From JBOGZI01 sp050697275 (GTDB lineage Bacteria > Actinomycetota > Thermoleophilia > Solirubrobacterales > 70-9), in NCBI GenBank assembly GCA_050697275.1, contig JBOGZI010000124.1:1-5053 (forward strand): a stretch of 5,053 bases of DNA. The letters are read 5' to 3'. The first letter of the stretch is position 1. Every line of letters begins with the position of its first letter. The translations under genes and the position numbers were made by a program. The notes under the pieces were generated by a model that did no database searches, was not told where the DNA came from, and was given only the letters and a program-made list of their open reading frames with translations. Positions 4,518 to 5,053 of the stretch are shown piece by piece.

Positions 4518-4540
4518 CGCCGAAGCCCGCGGGGCTGGCG
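4518..4540 (-). terminator. GC-rich hairpin after the helix-hairpin-helix gene
   Basis: CGCC (4518-4521) and AGCCC (4524-4528) pair with GGGCT (4532-4536) and GGCG (4537-4540) around a 3-base loop, with a 2-base bulge: nine pairs in all. It begins five bases past the stop at 4545 and lies just upstream of the next gene's -10 element. That is the expected place for a terminator, although there is no T-run. Confidence 0.45.
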
Positions 4541-4544
4541 ATGC

Positions 4545-5053
4545 CTAGAGGCGCAGCTTCGGCTTGATCTCGTTCAGCAGGTCGTCGGGTATCCCGGGGA
4601 CGGAGTCGAGGTCGTCGAGTGAGTCGAAGCCGCCCTGGCGCTCGCGGTAGGTGAGCAGCCGGGTCGCCTGGGTGACCGAGAAGCCGAGCTCGCGCAGCTC
4701 CTCGAAGGACGCCTCGTTGAGCTTGGTCTTCTCGGCCTCGCTGACGGGCTCCACGGGCTTCCCCTCGCCCTCCTCGCCGGAGCGGCCGCCGAGGATGGCG
4801 CCGACGGTCCGGCCCAGGATGCCGCTCTTCGCGTCCTCCTCGGAGTCCTCCTCCCGCTTCTCCTCGGGCGCCTCCGCCGGCCTGTCGGCCTTCTCCTCGG
4901 GCGCCTCCGCCGGCCTGTCGGCCTTCTCCTCGGCCGGCGCAGGCGCCTCCGGCTCCTCGGCCGTCTCCGCGGGCGGCGAGGGCTCGGGCTTGAAGAGCGC
5001 CTCGGTGCCGCTCTCCGGTGAGGGCGGTGGGGCCGGCGGCGGCGCGGTCGCGG
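4545..5053 (-). CDS. Helix-hairpin-helix domain protein with acidic Pro/Glu/Ala linker, N-terminus outside window
   Basis: The frame is open from the window edge to TAG at 4547-4545, about 168 residues. A GTG at 4754 could start a 69-residue protein, but the upstream codons keep the same bias and make a coherent low-complexity linker, so the gene most likely begins beyond the window. In order: about 75 residues rich in Pro, Glu and Ala, including ADRPAEAPEEK twice in tandem; an acidic stretch EEKREEDSEEDAK; a short SGILGRTVGAILGG segment; then the C-terminal domain LNEASFEELRELGFSVTQ and onward. GFSVTQATRLLTYRE and VPGIPDDLLNEIK are the two hairpins of a ComEA-like helix-hairpin-helix unit. 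Such domains usually bind DNA without sequence preference, but in membrane-anchored or low-complexity proteins they may serve protein contacts. Whether this protein is exported or membrane-anchored cannot be seen. The hairpin at 4518-4540 probably ends its transcript. Confidence 0.8.
   Translation of the reverse strand, partial: ATAPPPAPPPSPESGTEALFKPEPSPPAETAEEPEAPAPAEEKADRPAEAPEEKADRPAEAPEEKREEDSEEDAKSGILGRTVGAILGGRSGEEGEGKPVEPVSEAEKTKLNEASFEELRELGFSVTQATRLLTYRERQGGFDSLDDLDSVPGIPDDLLNEIKPKLRL
4858..4933 (-). repeat. 33-bp perfect tandem repeat, 2.3 copies, in the acidic linker
   Basis: Positions 4858-4890 and 4891-4923 are identical, and 4924-4933 begins a third copy. Each unit encodes ADRPAEAPEEK in frame. 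Exact identity at the DNA level indicates a recent duplication or ongoing length change of the linker. Confidence 0.9.

Noticed and set aside
3938..4567. Plus-strand frame opposite the PEP mutase-type gene
   Set aside because: It is a shadow frame; the minus-strand product has the superfamily motifs in order and correct length.
4545..4754. Stand-alone 69-residue HhH protein starting at GTG 4754
   Set aside because: The frame remains open to the window edge with coherent coding bias and in-frame tandem repeats, so a longer protein is more likely.

Overview
The window is strongly GC-rich chromosomal DNA, with G or C at nearly every third codon position and lysine written almost only as AAG. 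The protein styles point to a high-GC actinobacterium. A small conserved three-helix membrane protein, secreted proteins carrying Lys/Cys tracts of the KKCKK type, and leaderless-looking promoters suggest the Thermoleophilia/Solirubrobacterales lineage. That placement is inference from protein style, not from a marker gene comparison.

Left part, plus strand (1-2536). The window opens inside the lysine-rich C-terminal tail of a protein that starts upstream (1-245). A 233-bp intergenic region follows. It holds a GC-rich hairpin and a striking nested repeat: a perfect 17-bp inverted repeat (346-362/421-437) enclosing three 19-20 bp direct repeats. Next come a 138-residue membrane protein (479-895) with a promoter placed exactly for leaderless transcription, a hairpin at its stop codon, and a secreted beta-propeller protein with a Lys-rich and Pro-rich N-terminal linker (977-2536).

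Right part, minus strand (5053 down to 2533). Reading in transcription order, the genes are: a protein with an acidic Pro/Glu/Ala linker and a C-terminal helix-hairpin-helix domain, cut by the window edge (4545-5053); a PEP mutase/isocitrate lyase superfamily enzyme (3713-4501); the transfer-messenger RNA gene ssrA (3320-3677), whose predicted tag is ADHEFALAA; and a glutathione S-transferase family protein (2626-3258). Between the GST stop and the convergent propeller gene lies a 30-codon open stretch that looks like the C-terminal end of a lost gene, with an HxH motif. Its stop overlaps the propeller stop in a CTAG tetranucleotide.

Most of this is housekeeping or ordinary accessory content. 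tmRNA rescues stalled ribosomes. The PEP mutase-type and GST-type enzymes are small-molecule enzymes of unknown substrate. The membrane and propeller proteins act at or outside the membrane. No operon-level common pathway is evident. The parts most worth a second look are the nested repeat at 346-437, the gene remnant at 2533-2625, the repeated -10-only promoter geometry, and the KKCKK tracts shared by two different exported-type proteins.
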